64,000 nt of DNA from Podospora bellae-mahoneyi (taxonomy: Eukaryota > Ascomycota > Sordariomycetes > Sordariales > Podosporaceae), in the NCBI RefSeq assembly GCF_035222275.1, contig NC_085886.1, forward strand, positions 2,170,001 to 2,234,000. The letters are read 5' to 3'. The first letter of the stretch is position 1. Every line of letters starts with the position of its first letter. The translations under genes were made by a program, and so were the position numbers. Of this stretch, positions 32,052 to 43,984 are shown one piece after another. Below the pieces are notes generated by a model. The model was not told where the DNA came from, did not search any database, and saw nothing but the letters and a program-made list of their open reading frames with translations.

Positions 32052-32888
32052 GACGGGTTATGTGGATGGTGGAGAGACGTGGTGGTTTGAATGTTTCCGT
32101 TAGGCTTTTAGATGGTACGCATTGTGGGTTGGGGGGGTTGGTTTGTGTCTTGTTGACCAGAATTGGGTTCCTTCAACCGAAAGAAAAGTGATGTCGTCGT
32201 CGCAAAAAGTTGGGAGTTAGCTACCTACCTAAAGCAAGTTGTGTTGTTGCGTTGCAGAAGGCACCACCACCGCTGATCGGCAATGTGATGCGCCGCCACA
32301 GAGGTGCACCCAAGGTACCCGAACCTATAGCTCCAAAGGCAAGCTTCCGTCCCCCTTCCCTACGGGAACCCCAACCACCGACCACCCGGCTCCCGGTCAG
32401 CCCCACATGACACCCCCCTATACAAACTTCTCCTGTTGCTCCTGTTCGTCATCTGATTCATCACCACGTGTGGACAATACATGTTCAAATGATTTGCATG
32501 CAATACTATATACATAGGGTTGCTGGTTCGGGTATCTATATATACAAAAAAGAAATATCATCCATCCAGTCCTTCCCCTCGAGAAAGAATATAAAAAAAA
32601 AAAGCAACAGAGAGGGAGGGATAGGGCCAGCTCAATAAATACAAAAATGATGAGCACACTCCCGCCCCATCTCCAGCTCCCCGGACATCAATCTCGTGTC
32701 CCTCTGCCGTTTCCCTCATCATAAAGATAACAACCCCAAGCCCAGCAGCCCAGCAGCCCCCCAACAGTGATAGCCAGCAGCAGTCCTAAAATAAAACTAA
32801 AATAAAAAAAGAAGCCGGCATGTGCCAATCTACCCTGATGTTCTCCCCCCGTTGTTCTTGATCACATCATGATATCTCGCTATCTCCC
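32052..32888. other. Spacer between VPS18 and methyltransferase genes
   Basis: Promoter side of VPS18 and 3' flank of the methyltransferase gene, about 840 bp. It contains a GCTACCTACCTAAAGC word near 32219. Frames here are short and overlapping, and no gene or RNA is seen. Confidence 0.5.
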
Positions 32889-34350
32889 TCACCCCATTGG
32901 TTCGTCCGATAACCTTTGCATCATCCGTACCGACCTACCCCCAATCGTGCTCTCATCCGCGCTATAATAATCATTCAGTTCCCCATTCTCCGCCAGCCCC
33001 TTCGCCGTCCACTGCCCAGGCATCAGCGGTTTCCTTCCCACAATGACACGCAACTTGACCACAAACGAACCCAACCTGTCCGGATCATCCGCAATCGCCT
33101 TCGTCTCCTTCGAAACGGTATCGCACAGACCCCTGACATACTTCTCATCCATGTCCAGATACTTGGTCAGCAATCTCAAACACTGAGCCTCGATACCCGT
33201 CACAATGGAAAACAGCCAAAACTTTCCATAGCTGGCGTTTTCCCTCGACCCAATACCGAGGTCGTAAACCTGCTCCTTGATGTCGACGAACCCTGCTTGA
33301 ATCAACAAGTCCTTATTCATATGTACCCCCCTAGGTCGTCCAGCCCGTTCCGCCGCTTCGATGGATGCCTTGGTGAGAATATGCGCCGCTGACCCTTCGG
33401 GAAAGAAGGACAAATAGTTATCATCCGAGAACAAATCGTCCCAGTCAATCACCTCGATCCACCCCCCGGGCTTGATGCACATGAACGCCTGACTGTAGAT
33501 AAACGACCAGTCCGTAAAACACCCGTCCAAATTCCGAATATGCACCAAGTCCACTGCATCCATCGGTCTTATCCATTCGTCCTCGGCGTTTTCAATGTGA
33601 AATTCGATGTTGAGCGGCACCTGGTCCGTCGGCTGGATAGGCGCAATATCCGTCCCAAATACTTCGCAGCGAGGGTACTTTTCCGCCATGCCGATCGCCC
33701 ACTCCCCAATACCCGTCCCAATGTCCAGGATGTACTGTGGGTTGTCCAGTGGCACTGTGGTAAGTTCAAGGTCGAATAGCTTCAGAAACACCTGATGCAC
33801 CACGTATTGCCGCGTCTGTTCGGTTTCGTCAATCGGCATGTAGTAGTCGCCGCAGTACGTTCGTCCATATTCTTCTATGTAATCGACATCTTCGGCGTAA
33901 AGCGTTCGGGACGAGTCTCTGCGAGTCGTGGTTAGTTTGCACATCCCATGTGGGGGCTGGAGAGATTCGGAGAACAAACATTGTCGCGGCGTCCATCCCA
34001 TACTCGAATGGATATTCGACCTGGTGGGCCGGTTGGACGGTAGGGTAGGTGCTCATGGCGTACACCGACCGGGCGTGACCCGGGCGCTCTTCTTCCTCCT
34101 CGTAGCCGTTTCCTTCCAAGTCCTCGTCCCCGTCTTCGTCAACCTTTAACACAACCCTCCTATCCGCTTCCACAACCACCACTCGATATTCCGTCTCGGG
34201 GTCCGTGTCAACCTCGATAGGTTCGCCAAACGTGCAGGGTGGTGGAGTCTTGTCAACCGGCGATCGACAATGCGACTCCTCCTTCTTTTGCACGTCGTGC
34301 GTAGCAGGCAACAAGCCGTTTCCGTTTCTGATAGTCTCGACCGAGTTCAT
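32889..34350 (-). CDS. LaeA-like SAM-dependent methyltransferase
   Basis: Class I (Rossmann-type) methyltransferase of 466 residues from two exons, 34350-33980 and 33918-32889. The SAM-binding glycine loop is ILDIGTGIGEWAI (about residues 182-195), followed by the acidic FGTDIAPIQP and later DLVHIRNLDG and KPGGWIEVIDWDD. The segment ahead of it, GRTYCGDYYMPIDETEQTRQ, resembles the stretch just upstream of the domain in LaeA and the many LaeA-like proteins of filamentous fungi. LaeA controls secondary metabolism and development. Whether this paralogue does so is not known, and no biosynthetic cluster is visible next to it. The N-terminal 110 residues are acidic and low complexity. I chose ATG at 34350; the codon six bases upstream is GTG. 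The ending runs through SVRMMQRLSDEPMG. Confidence 0.9.
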
Positions 34351-34723
34351 CGCCACTGTTCGTCACTGTCCTATTTTCTCCCTTTGCCTTTCCTAAGCAC
34401 TGCTGACTGCGTCCTCCCACCTCGGCCGCTTTCCCCCATGAGAGTTGTCCCGACAAGATATCCTGCTCACAAAGCTGCTACTCGACTAGGTAGAGGTGAC
34501 GGCGCATAGGGTAGGATTCGAAAGGCGCAACACGCGCGCAATTGTCTCGGTTGTTTGTAGGGAACGAGAAAGGTGTTTTAATTGTTGCCGATCCCACCAT
34601 GGGTCAAATGAGAGGGATTTGGGGATGTGTGACCACAACTGGCTGTTGTTCCCCGTGTGAGGCAAACCGCGGGTGCGAGAGCCGAGAGGGCGGATATGGT
34701 ATCAAACCCGGCTCTGGCCACAA

Positions 34724-34746
34724 ACACACACACACACACACACACA
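34724..34746 (+). repeat. AC dinucleotide repeat
   Basis: About eleven AC units, continuing as imperfect CA-rich sequence to about 34766. Confidence 0.9.
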
Positions 34747-35357
34747 TACACAGATACACACACACCAAGTGCCGAGAACGGAGATATGGGAAAAGTCAAG
34801 GGCAAAGGTGGCAACCAAAAATATAACAAGAATGATAAAATAAGAAAAGAAAAGAAAAAAAGCCGTTTGTCCCGCTGCGATGGATGGGATCCGAAAACGG
34901 GATGGATGGATGGAATGTTCAAAAAGCGCCGATACCGTTGATTTGGTTCGGCCACCTGCCCATGGTCAGATGTCAGATGAAAGGGTGGGGGAGAGAACGA
35001 GAGACAATGAAGGAAGGGTAGGGTAGGGAAGAGAGAGAGAGAGTGGGTGAGAGAGAGAAAGACAGAGAGAGGGAAAGGGATAAAAAAACGTGCAGGCGAG
35101 ACGGGCAGAAACAAACGAGCGAAGCGGGAGCAGCTGTGTGCTGCTTGATGTTCTCTCTCTCTCTCTCCCTCTCTGTCTGTGTAAGGTTAAGTAAAGGTAG
35201 GGGGGTGACTTGATCTGGACTGGGCCGGTTCTTGACGCTAGCGATATGCAGCAGAGAATCCACTGAGAATTCCCTGGCTCCTGGCTCATGGGTACCGCCG
35301 CGACGCTACGATGCTTCGTTACGAGGCCAAACGAGCGGAATCGTTCCCGTCTTTTTC

Positions 35358-35384
35358 TTTTTTTTTTTTTTTTTTTTTTTTTTT
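35358..35384 (+). repeat. Poly-T run of 27
   Basis: Uninterrupted T run in the spacer, preceded by CTTTTTC. Length in the assembly may be inexact, as usual for homopolymers. Confidence 0.85.
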
Positions 35385-36247
35385 GTGCTTGCTTTCCATC
35401 CTCTTTTCAGTACATCCTCTTTTCCGTGCTCAACTCGACCCCGGCTGACTCTGTGTCTGACTCTGTCTCTATCTCTCTCTGTACCTATCTAATCGCGGAT
35501 CGATGAGAGGATACCTACTGTGCCTCACACTCAATGCTCTCCATCACTAACAGCATCCGCCATCCGCAACCGCACACCCGAAGTCTGTCGAGCCTGGACC
35601 CGGCCTGTGATGAACAGCAGCGCGCCTGGGGATCCCTTCCCCCCCGCTCGCGGACCACTGAGCGGGAGAACCCTTGCCAGGGGTGTGGGGAACTACGCTC
35701 GGGCCAACCGAAACCAACCATTGGGTTGGGACGTTGAGCACGGGCCCTTCCAAGAAGCACCCACAGCACCCAAGAACCAGGTGCCAGGTGGTTTGTTCAT
35801 TCAGGGCAAAAGAGGGCAATCCCGTGGCAGCGGTTCAGTATTGTTGTGTCTTTCTTTTTACTTCTTTGACCGTTATTCGCCTCGCTTCCACCTCTCAGTA
35901 TACATAATGCACTCACTCGGACTATAGCCCCCGAGAAGAGAAATCGGCTAGCTCTTCTAGTTCTCGGACAACTTCAAAGTCTCTCTCTCATCAGGACGGA
36001 GTGTCATTCGATTCTTGACATATCCATGATCTGACACAGCAAAGATCATCGTCAACCTCTTTTCAAAACGCCCTCAAACCCGGTAATACCCAAACCCAAA
36101 CCGCTCCGACCCGACAGCGCGGGTGGCACTCCCCTTCCGATATGTCCACTCTTCTCACCCTGCCCCATGGGAACATCCCATCTTTTTACGTCTGTCGGTT
36201 TCGCTCAACTTTTCGATATCTCCTTTCTCAATATGCTTTGCTGGCAA

Positions 36248-36283
<36 letters not shown>
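36248..36283 (+). repeat. Compound CT then CA dinucleotide repeat
   Basis: A CT run of about ten units passes directly into a CA run of about eight. Further CT-rich sequence follows to about 36330. Confidence 0.9.
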
Positions 36284-37514
36284 TACTCACTCACTCGCTC
36301 TCTCACTCACTCTCTCTCACACTCACTGTTATCCTGCTGTTCTGTTTCTGTTTTCTAGGCGTACCCGATCCAATGCCACGGGCCCTAGTTAGGGTACCTT
36401 AGCTCACTGATCCTCTATTAGCACCCCTGGAACTCGCATGTGAGCTTCGAACACGTCCTGGTCGTCGGTATCCAAACAAAACCCGCCACGACAGCAAAGG
36501 TCTCCAAGCGTGCATTGTAAACGAGATTTGCTTTTCTTTTTTTTGTTTCCAAAGATCCCGAGGGTTTGGATCGGGTCCCGCCTTTGACAAAAGATTCCAA
36601 ATTCACAACTTGCGACTTCAGCTTCTACTCTATGCATCTCTTGGTTTTGGATACTGGAGCCACATTGTGGAATTACAACAACCTGAACACAGGCTCAAGA
36701 TATCTAGCCATATGTCCCCGAGTTCCATCAAATAAACGCAAACCACACCCAATTCCTAACTCTCCCCTTCCCCAAAAGTTCCCAGAGTGGACTCAGTCAT
36801 TAGTCTCGAGCCTCGGTTGGCTTTCCCCCTCCCTGTTCGCAACCCCAACCACCCCCCCTTCCCACAAGGAAACAAAACTCCACCAGCTCGCGCACAATTG
36901 GACTTCACAGCTATCCATACACACATATCACAAGCACTCGTAGTAGGTAGCGCGGTTACGGTATACGATACAGTGGATGCCTTACCTTCACCTTCCCAGC
37001 ATATCGGATACGCGCCGCCGAGCGGTCCATCGAAGCGAGCATCTGCTCCATCCCGAGCGTCGTCGGTCGGAGAGAAAACCTCACAAGCGAAGCGAGCGAG
37101 CCAGCGCTCAGACACTTTCATATGTCAATATGCCATGCTTTATTATGCTCGAGTCCCCGCGAGCGGCCATGGCAAATATCTTACTACAAGCTCAATCTCG
37201 GCGTGTGAATGCCGGCCGGCTGGATAACTTCAACTTATTGGCAACGACCGACTGCAACTCTTACAAAGCAGCTTCATCACACACACCTATTACTGAGAGA
37301 GAGAGAGAGAGAAGCATAGTCAACCGCAGAAATAATATCTCATATTCATAGGAAAACCCCTCAAAACCTACTCCATAACCCCTGTTCTCTTTGCCCTCCC
37401 CCCCGTCAGTCTCTTACAACTCTATTCATCATCTCTTCATTAAACCCCCAACAACCTCAACCTCCTCAACTCCTCCCTCATCCCCTCAATACCCCCCCCC
37501 GCGCAAAGCGACAC

Positions 37515-39003
37515 CTACGTCGCCACCACATGCTGTCCCCCCCCACCAACCCCGTTCTCGCTCCTCGTCTTCCTCTTGCTACTAAAACCCCCCTCCGCCC
37601 CTTGAGGGTGATCGCTGACAGGCTCATGATCGCTCACCACCTCCATCCCCGTCACCACCGGAAACGGGCTCAACACTTTGCTGATATCCCCCCACCACTC
37701 CTCCCCAAACCTCCTGTACCACTCCACCGTGATCTTCAGCCCCTCCGCAAAGCTCGTCTTCTGATCCCACCCCAGCTGCCTCAGCTTCGTCCCATCAACC
37801 GCATACCTGTGGTCGTTGAACGGCCGATCGTGGGTGTACTTGACCCACCGACCAAACTCGTCGGGCGTCCCGTGAGAAATGCCCATCTCGTCCAGCAGCT
37901 TGCCGCAGAGCGACAAGTTGCTGATCTCATCGTACGATCCCACATTGTAAATCTGGCCCAGCTGGCCCTTGTGGAGAATCGTGTCAAACGCGTCCGCCGC
38001 GTCGCCCGCAAAGAGGTAACGCCGCGTGGGCGAGCCGTCGCCGTGGAGGACAACTGGTCTGCCCCGGTTCAAAAGGCAGGCGAATTTGGGTATGATTTCT
38101 ATTCCTCGTCAGTAACATCACCACACACACGGCTTCACAACCGGGACAAAAACTCACTCTCGGGATACTGATGCGGTCCATAAACATTGTTGCTCCGCAC
38201 AATGATCACCGGCAGCTTGAAGCTCTTCTGATACGAATGCACCAGCATCTCGGCCGCCGCCTTGCTCGCCGCGTACGGGTTCGTCGGCGCCAGAATGCTC
38301 GTCTCCAGCAAGTCGTCGTCGTCGTCCTTAACCTCGCCGTAGACCTCGTCGGTGGAAATGTGGATAAACCTCTTGATGCCCACCTTCTTTGCGCTCTCGA
38401 GCAAGACGTGGGTCCCGTACACATTCGTGTGGGTGAACCCGTACGAGTTGCCAAAGCTCAGATCAACATGCGACTGGGCCGCAAAGTGGAAAATGGTGTC
38501 AATGTTGTACCGCTCGAGGCAGCCCAGGACCTCGGACGGGTTGGTGATGTCGCCCTGGTGGAAGGTAAAGTTCCGTCTGTCGTTGAGGACTCTGGTGTTG
38601 TTGAGTGAGGAGCAGTAGTCTAGCTTGTCGAACGAGACAATGTTGTAGGCGTGGGGGTAGGTTAATGTGAGGTGACGGACGAGCCAGCAGGCGCTGCGGG
38701 AAACATTGTCAGTTCCTGGGAGACCGAAATGCCGAGCCGGGTAACTTACATGAAGCCGGCGCCTCCCGTAATCATGATATTCTTGACATCGGGCAATGGG
38801 TCAAACTTGGTGCTGCCCGTGAAGATGGGCGCCTCCTTCCAGATGCCATAGTCCTCGAAGAAGCTGTTGTTTCGGCCGGGAGGGCGATAAGCTGGAAAAT
38901 TGCGGTGAGCATAGATGTTCGGCTTTTAGATGCTCAAAAAGGCGAGGGCTGCCTTACCATTGACTGACCCAGCGGGCGAGACTGTCCCAGCCGCGATGGT
39001 CAT
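37515..39003 (-). CDS. UDP-glucose 4,6-dehydratase (RHM type, extended SDR)
   Basis: NAD-dependent enzyme of 435 residues that converts UDP-glucose to UDP-4-keto-6-deoxyglucose, the first step to UDP-rhamnose. Exons: 39003-38958, 38891-38750, 38693-38158 and 38098-37515. The nucleotide-binding loop is MITGGAGFIACWL, with Ala instead of the third Gly. Plant RHM enzymes share GFIAS, whereas bacterial RmlB has GFIGS, so UDP-glucose is the more likely substrate than dTDP-glucose. The catalytic residues are HISTDEVYGE (Thr-Asp-Glu, about residue 177) and PYAASKAAAE (Tyr about 203, Lys about 207). Further family blocks are HFAAQSHVDLSFGNS, NNVYGPHQYPEKIIPKF, HGDGSPTRRYLF and RPFNDHRYAVDGTKL. The C-terminal 50 residues are a low-complexity extension. 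Cytosolic (inferred). Confidence 0.94.
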
Positions 39004-39215
39004 TGTCTCTTTTAGGTTTTGTGAGATATAAAAGTATATATGGCGAGAGAGAAAGGTAAATAATGCGGAGCGCGTGTTGTCCGTCGGGAAGAAGTTGAGG
39101 CGGGCGGTTGGTTCAAAAGAGAGAGCAAGCAACCTGGAACGACGACCGGATCCTGAAGCAGAAGAGTAAGTACGAGCGAGGAATGCAGACCAGTATGATG
39201 AACCCTCCCTAGATA

Positions 39216-39287
<72 letters not shown>
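39216..39287 (+). repeat. CT repeat merging into a 35-T homopolymer
   Basis: About 36 nt of CT repeat (39216-39252) followed by 35 T (39253-39287), about 210-280 nt upstream of the dehydratase start. On the gene's own strand this is poly-A followed by GA. Confidence 0.9.
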
Positions 39288-39290
<3 letters not shown>

Positions 39291-39454
39291 CTTTCTCTCT
39301 CCCCGCAACACGCACCAGCCGATACAGACACAGATACGTACCTTACCCTTCCTCTTGTTTCATAGGAATTGTTGATGTCGGTGACATTGGCTTGTTGCTA
39401 ATAAAAAGTAGAGGTCAAGCAGCAGCAAAAAAAAGTACCATGTGCAGGAAAGCA

Positions 39455-39487
39455 AGCAGCAGCAGCAGCAGCAGCACCACCACCACT
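39455..39487 (+). repeat. AGC then ACC trinucleotide repeats
   Basis: Seven AGC units run into about five ACC units. Spacer DNA, not within an accepted gene. Confidence 0.85.
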
Positions 39488-41013
39488 CATGGCAGTGAGA
39501 CGGAAGATCGGCCCAAACGGGCAAGGCCTGGCTTTTTTTTGTGTGTGTGTTGCTTTGCTGCGAAGGAAAGGGTGAGCACACTGCGAGGAAATCATTAAAC
39601 GGTACCTGATATGGAAAACGCAGAAGCCACCTTTGCCGTTGCTCCTTCAGCTTTCCCAGCCTGTCACCGTCTGATCACTTTCCCGCGTTTGTTGGTTGGC
39701 AGAGTTCAGGGCTTCAGCTCCTTCCAGGCACACGAAGTAACCAAGCATGGAAACTAAGTACCAACAAGGCTTCAAGGTGGTCCCGTAGGTTAGGTAGACA
39801 CACGTCCACGTAGTAGATGGAGAGAGAGCTATCATCTAGCGCGCCGCTTCCTCATCAAGCAGGTCTCCAAGTTCATGCCTTTATGAGGTATTCAGCCAGC
39901 CCTCTACAGATGGTATGGTTGTTGGCCATCTGATGATGTGACAAGGGGACCCGTCCGTTTACTCGGCCGTGGTGGGAGGGGACTGGAAGGGCTGAAGAAA
40001 GGGGTCCCTGCCTTGATTTGGCGGTAGTTCAGCGGAGGGGCAGGGCAGCAAGGGCACCCCCACCGAAACAGAGTGTGGGCCGAGTGCTTCAAGCGGGGGG
40101 ATCATTTTAGCGCGCAAATCCCCCGTCTCAGGCAGTTCACCTATCTCCATCAATTCCAAAAGTCCGTCGGCGAGGTGTTGCTCATTTTTTTTTTGGGTAC
40201 GTACTACCTAACGGGTAATAGTCACCGTTTTCTTCTAGTGTAGTCAGGAACGAAACATCCACCTAGACCGCGGAAAACGGGCAGTATTATTCCAAAATAC
40301 TCCATGCATATCCGGATCCTCATCCATTCTTCCAGCTCGACGGCAGGGGGGCAGGGGGCCTTTCTTTCTCGAACCACCATCTGGAATGGGCCTTGTCCAT
40401 TTTGACGGCGCTATACGGGATCTGTGCTGCAGATTTCAATAGTTTTTGTGCCGACCCTGAATTCCAGCCGCAATGAAAGAAGGCCCGGGGGATTGGGGGG
40501 GTATTGCTCTCCTCGCCGCAGGGCAGGTAGGATCAAAGTCAGCACCCCTCACCCCGAACGCGGTGAGATGGCACTTCACAGTGTGGTAATTCCGATCAGC
40601 TCGGCTTACCTTATGCCTTTCAGTATAGGGAGGATCGGCGCGCCTCATCGAGGGCAAGGGGGGAAGGGGGGCTTATCTTCTTCTCGCTTGACAATCCAAC
40701 ACACTGGTTTTCCCTTCTAGGTGATGAAATGAGTATTCTCACACTTTCTTCCGCTTCGACCTCAACTTTATGTTTTCACATATGACATATCTCCAACCTT
40801 CGTCCAACTCGCAAGGTTGAGATCGATCGACTTGAGCGACGCTGCTATTGTGGTATACATGGCCCAATAGCAGGCCATACCCTCCTTGACGATACCACCT
40901 CACCAACGTAAGCTTAAGCAGACACTATAACTTTTTATTTTTATTTTTAATTAATTAACCCCCAACTTCTGCCCATTGATTCTCTCCCCGCAGCAGCGAG
41001 CGCGGCCGCTGTC

Positions 41014-42317
41014 ATGGCTGCTACTGCATCGACCGAACAACGCAGCGAGGGACGGGCCGGTTCCTTCTCATCCTCCTCGTCCGACACGGCGACCCATGTC
41101 GGGAGCAGCACCGTCTTGGCCCGACTGGGCGACGAGGAAAAGCTCACCCCGCCAGAAGACCTCGAGATTCACGAGCTGGAGGAATACGGGGGGCACTCGT
41201 CCAACAGCGAAGATGATGCGCTCCTCATGGAAAAGGATCAAGATGAGCCGCTCAAGCCGCCTCAACCACCGCCAGAACCGAAGAAGAGTTCTTTCTGGTC
41301 GTCACTGATATGGATGACGGTCAACACTTTGGCTACAATCGGAATTGTAAACCCCCCCCCCCCCCTTTGTCATCTTCACGAACTGACTGTTGAATAGGTC
41401 TTCACCAACAAAGCAATCTTCACCGACCCCTCCCTGAAACTAGCCCAGCTCTCCTTCGCATCCTTCCACTTTCTCGTCACCTACCTAACCCTCTTCACCA
41501 TCTCCCGCCCCCGCTTTGCGTTCTTCGTCCCCCGGCGCGCCGCCATAAAAGACATCCTCCCCCTCAGCATAGCCATGTCCCTCAACGTCATCCTCCCCAA
41601 CCTCTCCCTCGCCTTTTCCTCGGTAACGTTTTACCAACTCGCCCGGATCTTGCTAACCCCCACCGTCGCCCTGATGAACTACATCCTCTACCGCGCCACC
41701 CTCCCCAGACTCGCGATTTTGTCTCTAATCCCCGCCTGCGTAGGAGTAGGCATGGTCTCGTACTACGACTCCCTCCCCACGAGCAACACCAACATCAAAA
41801 CCACCTCCTCCCTCGGGGTAATTTTTGCCTTTCTCGGCATTTTTGCCTCGTCTCTCTACACCGTTTGGATCGCGTCGTATCACCGGAAGCTGCAGATGAG
41901 CTCCATGCAGCTGTTGTTCAACCAAGCACCTCTTTCGGCGTTTATGCTGTTGTACGTCATCCCGTTTGTGGACACTTTCCCCGAGAGCTGGGGGGGTGTG
42001 AGCGGGAGCAAGTGGGTGTTGATCGGGATGAGCGGGTTGTATGCTAGTTTGATAAACATTAGCCAGTTTTTTATTATCGCGCAGACGGGGCCGGTGAGCA
42101 GCACGGTGGTGGGGCATGTCAAGACTTGTACTATTGTCGGGTTGGGGTGGGTGACGAGTGGGAGGGGGGCGGGGGATAAGGGGGTGGGAGGGGTGGTGGT
42201 GGCGCTGGGGGGGATTATTGCGTGAGTGTTCCTTGGGTGAAAAGGGGGGTGAATGTGCTGACTGGTGATAGGTACTCGATTGTGATGCTCAGGGAGAAGA
42301 AGAAGGGTGGGAAGTAA
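41014..42317 (+). CDS. Triose-phosphate/nucleotide-sugar transporter family protein
   Basis: Multi-span membrane protein of 400 residues of the TPT (DUF250) branch of the drug/metabolite transporter superfamily, related to SLC35E3. Exons: 41014-41346, 41398-42221 and 42272-42317. About 100 acidic, Ser/Pro-rich cytosolic residues precede roughly ten membrane helices. Family marks include IVFTNKAIF at the first helix, QLSFASFHFLVTYL, PLSIAMSLNVILPNLSLAFSSVTFYQLAR and the late SSTVVGHVKTCTIVGLGW. The C terminus is basic (REKKKGGK), a typical ER/Golgi dilysine-like tail. The substrate is not readable from sequence; a nucleotide sugar is most likely. It is divergent from the UDP-glucose 4,6-dehydratase gene. 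The first intron carries a run of 14 C. Codon endings switch from C to G/T near 41990. Confidence 0.9.
41352..41365 (+). repeat. Poly-C run in an intron
   Basis: Fourteen C in the 51-nt first intron of the transporter gene, close to the 5' splice site, leaving little room for other intron signals. The run may be mis-sized in the assembly. Confidence 0.8.
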
Positions 42318-42660
42318 GGTCAAATGTAACATATGCCGTGTAGGATGGGGTTGGTTTGGGTTGGGTTGGTACAAGGGTGTTGATATCTCTGGGTAGGAAA
42401 TTCGGGCAAGGCGTTTACGGTAAATCAGGATTACAGATCTCAAGGGGGGTGGTGGGGGGGCGTTCGGGCATTGGCGAGAGCAAGAGGGAAATGATGTTGG
42501 CTTACACCCTTTCAAACATCCCAATGCTTCCATACCTTGGCTACAAAACAAAAACCAATAAATAGTCAAAATATCATAGTCACAAATTAATCCTAACAAA
42601 TGGCCATTCATTACTACTTGAGTATACACGAAAACCACGGGTATCAATTTCGCCTCCAGT
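42318..42660. other. Short spacer between convergent transporter and RPF1 genes
   Basis: About 340 bp of 3' flanking sequence shared by two convergent genes. No repeat or RNA was recognised. Confidence 0.6.
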
Positions 42661-43984
42661 CTACAAGTTGAAGCGCGTCCTCTTCTTCTCCATCTTGGCC
42701 TTCCACTCCCACTTGAGCGCATCCTCGCCCTCACTCCCCGCCCTGCCGATCCCCTTATCAACCCTACGAAGCTTGAGCGTCATCCTCGGGCCAATCTCCT
42801 GAAGACCAGCACGGATGCCCTGCATACCCTCCATCTCCTTGCCCTCTGCTGTGACGACATTCTTTTCTGTGGCTCTTGCTTCACGGAAGACATAACGATG
42901 ACGGCGGAAGAAAATGTAATCGCGCTGGTTGTGCAGCGTTACGACTTGTCTGCCCTGCAACTCAGGTCTGGCTGGGAAAAGCGTGTTCATCGACTTGGCG
43001 GCGAGGAGACCCAGCGGTGTCTTGAAGTTGTTGAGGAGCAGCTCGGGGTAGTGGTTGGTGGCGTTGCCGTGGCCCAACAGAGACTTTCCTGGGAGGTAGT
43101 TGCGGATGGAATAGGTGAGGGTAGGTCCTGGCGCGGCATCTTCGCTGTTGAGGTGTACGATGCTCATCTGGTGGGGACGCTTGAGGTCCTCGTGGACGAC
43201 GACGAGAGCTGTGTAACCACGGTCTGTCGCATGTTAGCATCCGATCTTACGGGAAAGAGGTAGAGAGGGAAAACATACTCTTTGCAAACTTTGCAATTTC
43301 CCTGACGCTGTACTTGTGACCCCAGCGGTGACCGCTACGCCTGATATAGGTCGAGTTGGGGAAGATGGCGCCGATCTCCTCGGCCTCCTTGTGTATCGTC
43401 GCGTTGAGCGAGGTGGTGACGAGAATCTTGGGCATCGGGGGAGGTTCATCGCTAAAGAGGTGCTCGAACTGCCGCGTAAGAGAATCTGGCGTCAAATCAA
43501 GGTTTGTTGATGTCGTCGAAGGGGCAATGCTCGGTTGTCTTTGCGCCCGTTTCCTCTGCAGCTTCTCCTCGCGCTCCTCGTCGTCTTCCCCGTCGTTTTC
43601 AGAGTCGGAATCCAACATGCTGTCGGCATCGTCGTCCTTTTCCTCCTCGTCATCCTTCATCGCAGCATCCGCCTCAGCAGCAGTGGCAAGCTCGGCCTGT
43701 TCCATGCGACGGCGCTTCAAAGCTGCCAGATCAACCTGTGCCCCCAAGCTATCGTCGTCGACATCGTCCCACACTCTCTTCTTGTCAATGCTCGCGGGTT
43801 GGTTCTTGGCAAGTCTTTCCTCTCTCAATTCGGGGTTCTTGGCCTCCTCTCTTCTGCGGCGATGGCGCTCTTCGTGACGGGCCTTGTTGGCGATCTTCTT
43901 GTCCTCGATGTACATTTGCTTGCGTCTCAATTTGTTGCCCGTTTTCAGGGACAGGGAAGACCCTCCGGAGCGTGAAGACCCCAT
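42661..43984 (-). CDS. RPF1: Ribosome biogenesis factor Rpf1 (Brix domain)
   Basis: Nucleolar protein of the Imp4/Brix superfamily needed for 60S subunit assembly and late pre-rRNA processing, 422 residues. Exons: 43984-43279 and 43223-42661. The N-terminal half is highly charged, with basic stretches (ARHEERHRRRREEAK) and acidic stretches (KDDEEEKDDDADSMLD) typical of nucleolar factors. The Brix domain, about residues 190-400, shows PKILVTTSLNATIHKEAEE, RSGHRWGHKYSVREIAKFAK, then FFRRHRYVFRE, EIGPRMTLKLRRVDKG and WEWKAKMEKKRTRFNL, which match the Rpf1 order and ending. The junction gives FAKNRGYTALVVVHED, as in other Rpf1 proteins. Divergent from glycyl-tRNA synthetase. Confidence 0.95.

Larger units (their letters stand above)
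34351..37514. other. Gene-free spacer rich in simple repeats
   Basis: About 3.2 kb between the methyltransferase promoter side and the 3' end of the dehydratase gene. It contains an AC run (34724-34746), GA/CT-rich stretches near 35030-35070 and 35154-35176, a 27-T run (35358-35384), CT plus CA repeats (36248-36283) and a GA run near 37298. Frames are low complexity and I accept none as a gene. Confidence 0.55.
39004..41013. other. Divergent promoter region, dehydratase and transporter
   Basis: About 2 kb between two start codons facing away from each other. It contains a CT run merging into a 35-T run (39216-39287), AGC and ACC repeats (39455-39487), and TAGGTAG/CTACCTA words near 39788 and 40203. 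No coding frame with a domain is seen. Confidence 0.55.

Noticed and set aside
40365-40385. CTCGAACCACC as a minus-strand tRNA B box
   Set aside because: The reverse complement GGTTCGAGAAAG lacks the pairing CC, and no A box lies at the right distance.
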